Assembly: GCA_027065935.1 (NCBI GenBank)
Contig: JAMONI010000325.1
Location: 1 to 5,676 of the forward strand
Length of the DNA stretch: 5,676 nucleotides
From: Flavobacteriales bacterium
Lineage (GTDB): Bacteria > Bacteroidota > Bacteroidia > Flavobacteriales > Flavobacteriaceae
Reading direction: 5' to 3'
The position numbers and the translations under genes are program-made. Under the pieces are notes generated by a model. It had not been told where the DNA came from. It did no database searches and saw nothing but the letters and a program-made list of their open reading frames with translations. The first letter of the stretch is position 1. Every line of letters starts with the position of its first letter. Of the stretch, positions 5,322-5,676 are shown piece after piece.

Positions 5322-5676
5322 ATGAAAAAAGCTTATGTTTTTCCCGGACAGGGTGCGCAATTTCCGGGTATGGGAAAAGACCTTTATGATAAATACGACG
5401 AGGCAAAGAATCTTTTTCATCTGGCCGATGAGATATTGGGATTTAAACTTTCCGGTACGATGTTCGACGGCACGGAAGAAGATTTGCGTCAAACCAAGAT
5501 AACACAGCCTGCCATTTTTGTGCATTCGGTAATTACCGCCCGGTTGATGGGAAAAGATTTTCAACCCGATATGTTGGCCGGCCATTCTTTGGGTGAATTT
5601 TCGGCATTGACGGCCGGCGGGGCGCTTTCGTTTGAAGACGGGTTAAAGTTGGTCTTACGGCGGGCATTGGCCATGC
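5322..5676 (+). CDS. fabD: Malonyl-CoA:ACP transacylase, N-terminal part (cut by window edge)
   Basis: The first 118 residues are present; the usual length is about 290-310, so roughly the C-terminal 60 percent lies beyond the window. The enzyme moves malonyl from CoA to acyl carrier protein, starting elongation in type II fatty-acid synthesis in the cytoplasm. Visible motifs: FPGQGAQFPGMG (7-18), whose Q10 matches Gln11 of the E. coli enzyme in the oxyanion region; TQPAIF (61-66); the nucleophile elbow GHSLGE (87-92) with S89 as the acyl-carrying serine; and R114, matching Arg117 that binds the malonyl carboxylate. The histidine of the catalytic pair is outside the window. The ATG at 5322-5324 is directly before the first beta strand, and no earlier in-frame start fits. 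It diverges from the sigma-factor operon and is not obviously linked to it. Confidence 0.96.
   Translation, partial: MKKAYVFPGQGAQFPGMGKDLYDKYDEAKNLFHLADEILGFKLSGTMFDGTEEDLRQTKITQPAIFVHSVITARLMGKDFQPDMLAGHSLGEFSALTAGGALSFEDGLKLVLRRALAM

Noticed and set aside
5274..5585. Minus-strand open frame of 103 codons upstream of the sigma gene
   Set aside because: It lies opposite fabD, whose plus-strand GQGAQ and GHSLGE motifs are decisive.
1..5676. Mobile elements, CRISPR arrays, tRNA or rRNA genes
   Set aside because: No transposase or integrase motifs, terminal inverted repeats, regularly spaced repeats, or RNA gene signatures were seen on either strand.

Overview
The window looks like chromosomal DNA from a member of the Bacteroidota, probably near Flavobacteriia; genus cannot be assigned. 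Three things point this way. The promoter-like elements fit the Bacteroidota -7 consensus TAnnTTTG (upstream of the marR and peroxiredoxin genes). The gene pair MarR regulator then FadN-type 3-hydroxyacyl-CoA dehydrogenase is typical of that phylum. So is the layout ECF sigma factor, small membrane anti-sigma candidate, adhesin-like beta protein, outer-membrane barrel. Shine-Dalgarno sequences are weak or absent, also usual there.

Layout, left to right. Positions 1-1032 (minus strand) hold a fatty-acid degradation operon: a MarR-family regulator followed after 23 bases by the 5' part of a fadN-like gene that runs off the left edge. The marR promoter carries an 18-base inverted repeat that is a good operator candidate. 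Positions 1033-1328 are non-coding and end in the peroxiredoxin terminator. Positions 1329-1955 (minus) encode a typical 2-Cys peroxiredoxin (AhpC/Prx1 type) as a single-gene unit with its own promoter and terminator.

Positions 2065-5190 (minus) form one tightly packed four-gene operon: ECF sigma factor (4651-5190), single-pass membrane protein with a short cytoplasmic tail and a periplasmic helical region (4130-4654, probable anti-sigma factor), secreted repeat protein (3082-4155), and outer-membrane beta-barrel protein (2107-3069), closed by a strong intrinsic terminator. The first two junctions overlap (4 and 26 bases) and the third gap is 12 bases, so they should be co-expressed. I infer an envelope-sensing regulatory unit in which the membrane protein holds the sigma factor and the two exported proteins are sensor partners or outputs. 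The secreted protein shows a clear run of [GS]-D-aromatic/His motifs spaced 17 residues apart, suggesting a beta-solenoid.

Positions 5191-5321 are a divergent promoter region, and from 5322 rightwards (plus strand) lies the 5' part of fabD, malonyl-CoA:ACP transacylase, cut by the window edge. No RNA genes, CRISPR arrays, insertion sequences or attachment sites were seen. The most interesting item is the sigma/anti-sigma/repeat-protein/barrel operon, whose exported members I cannot assign to a characterised function.
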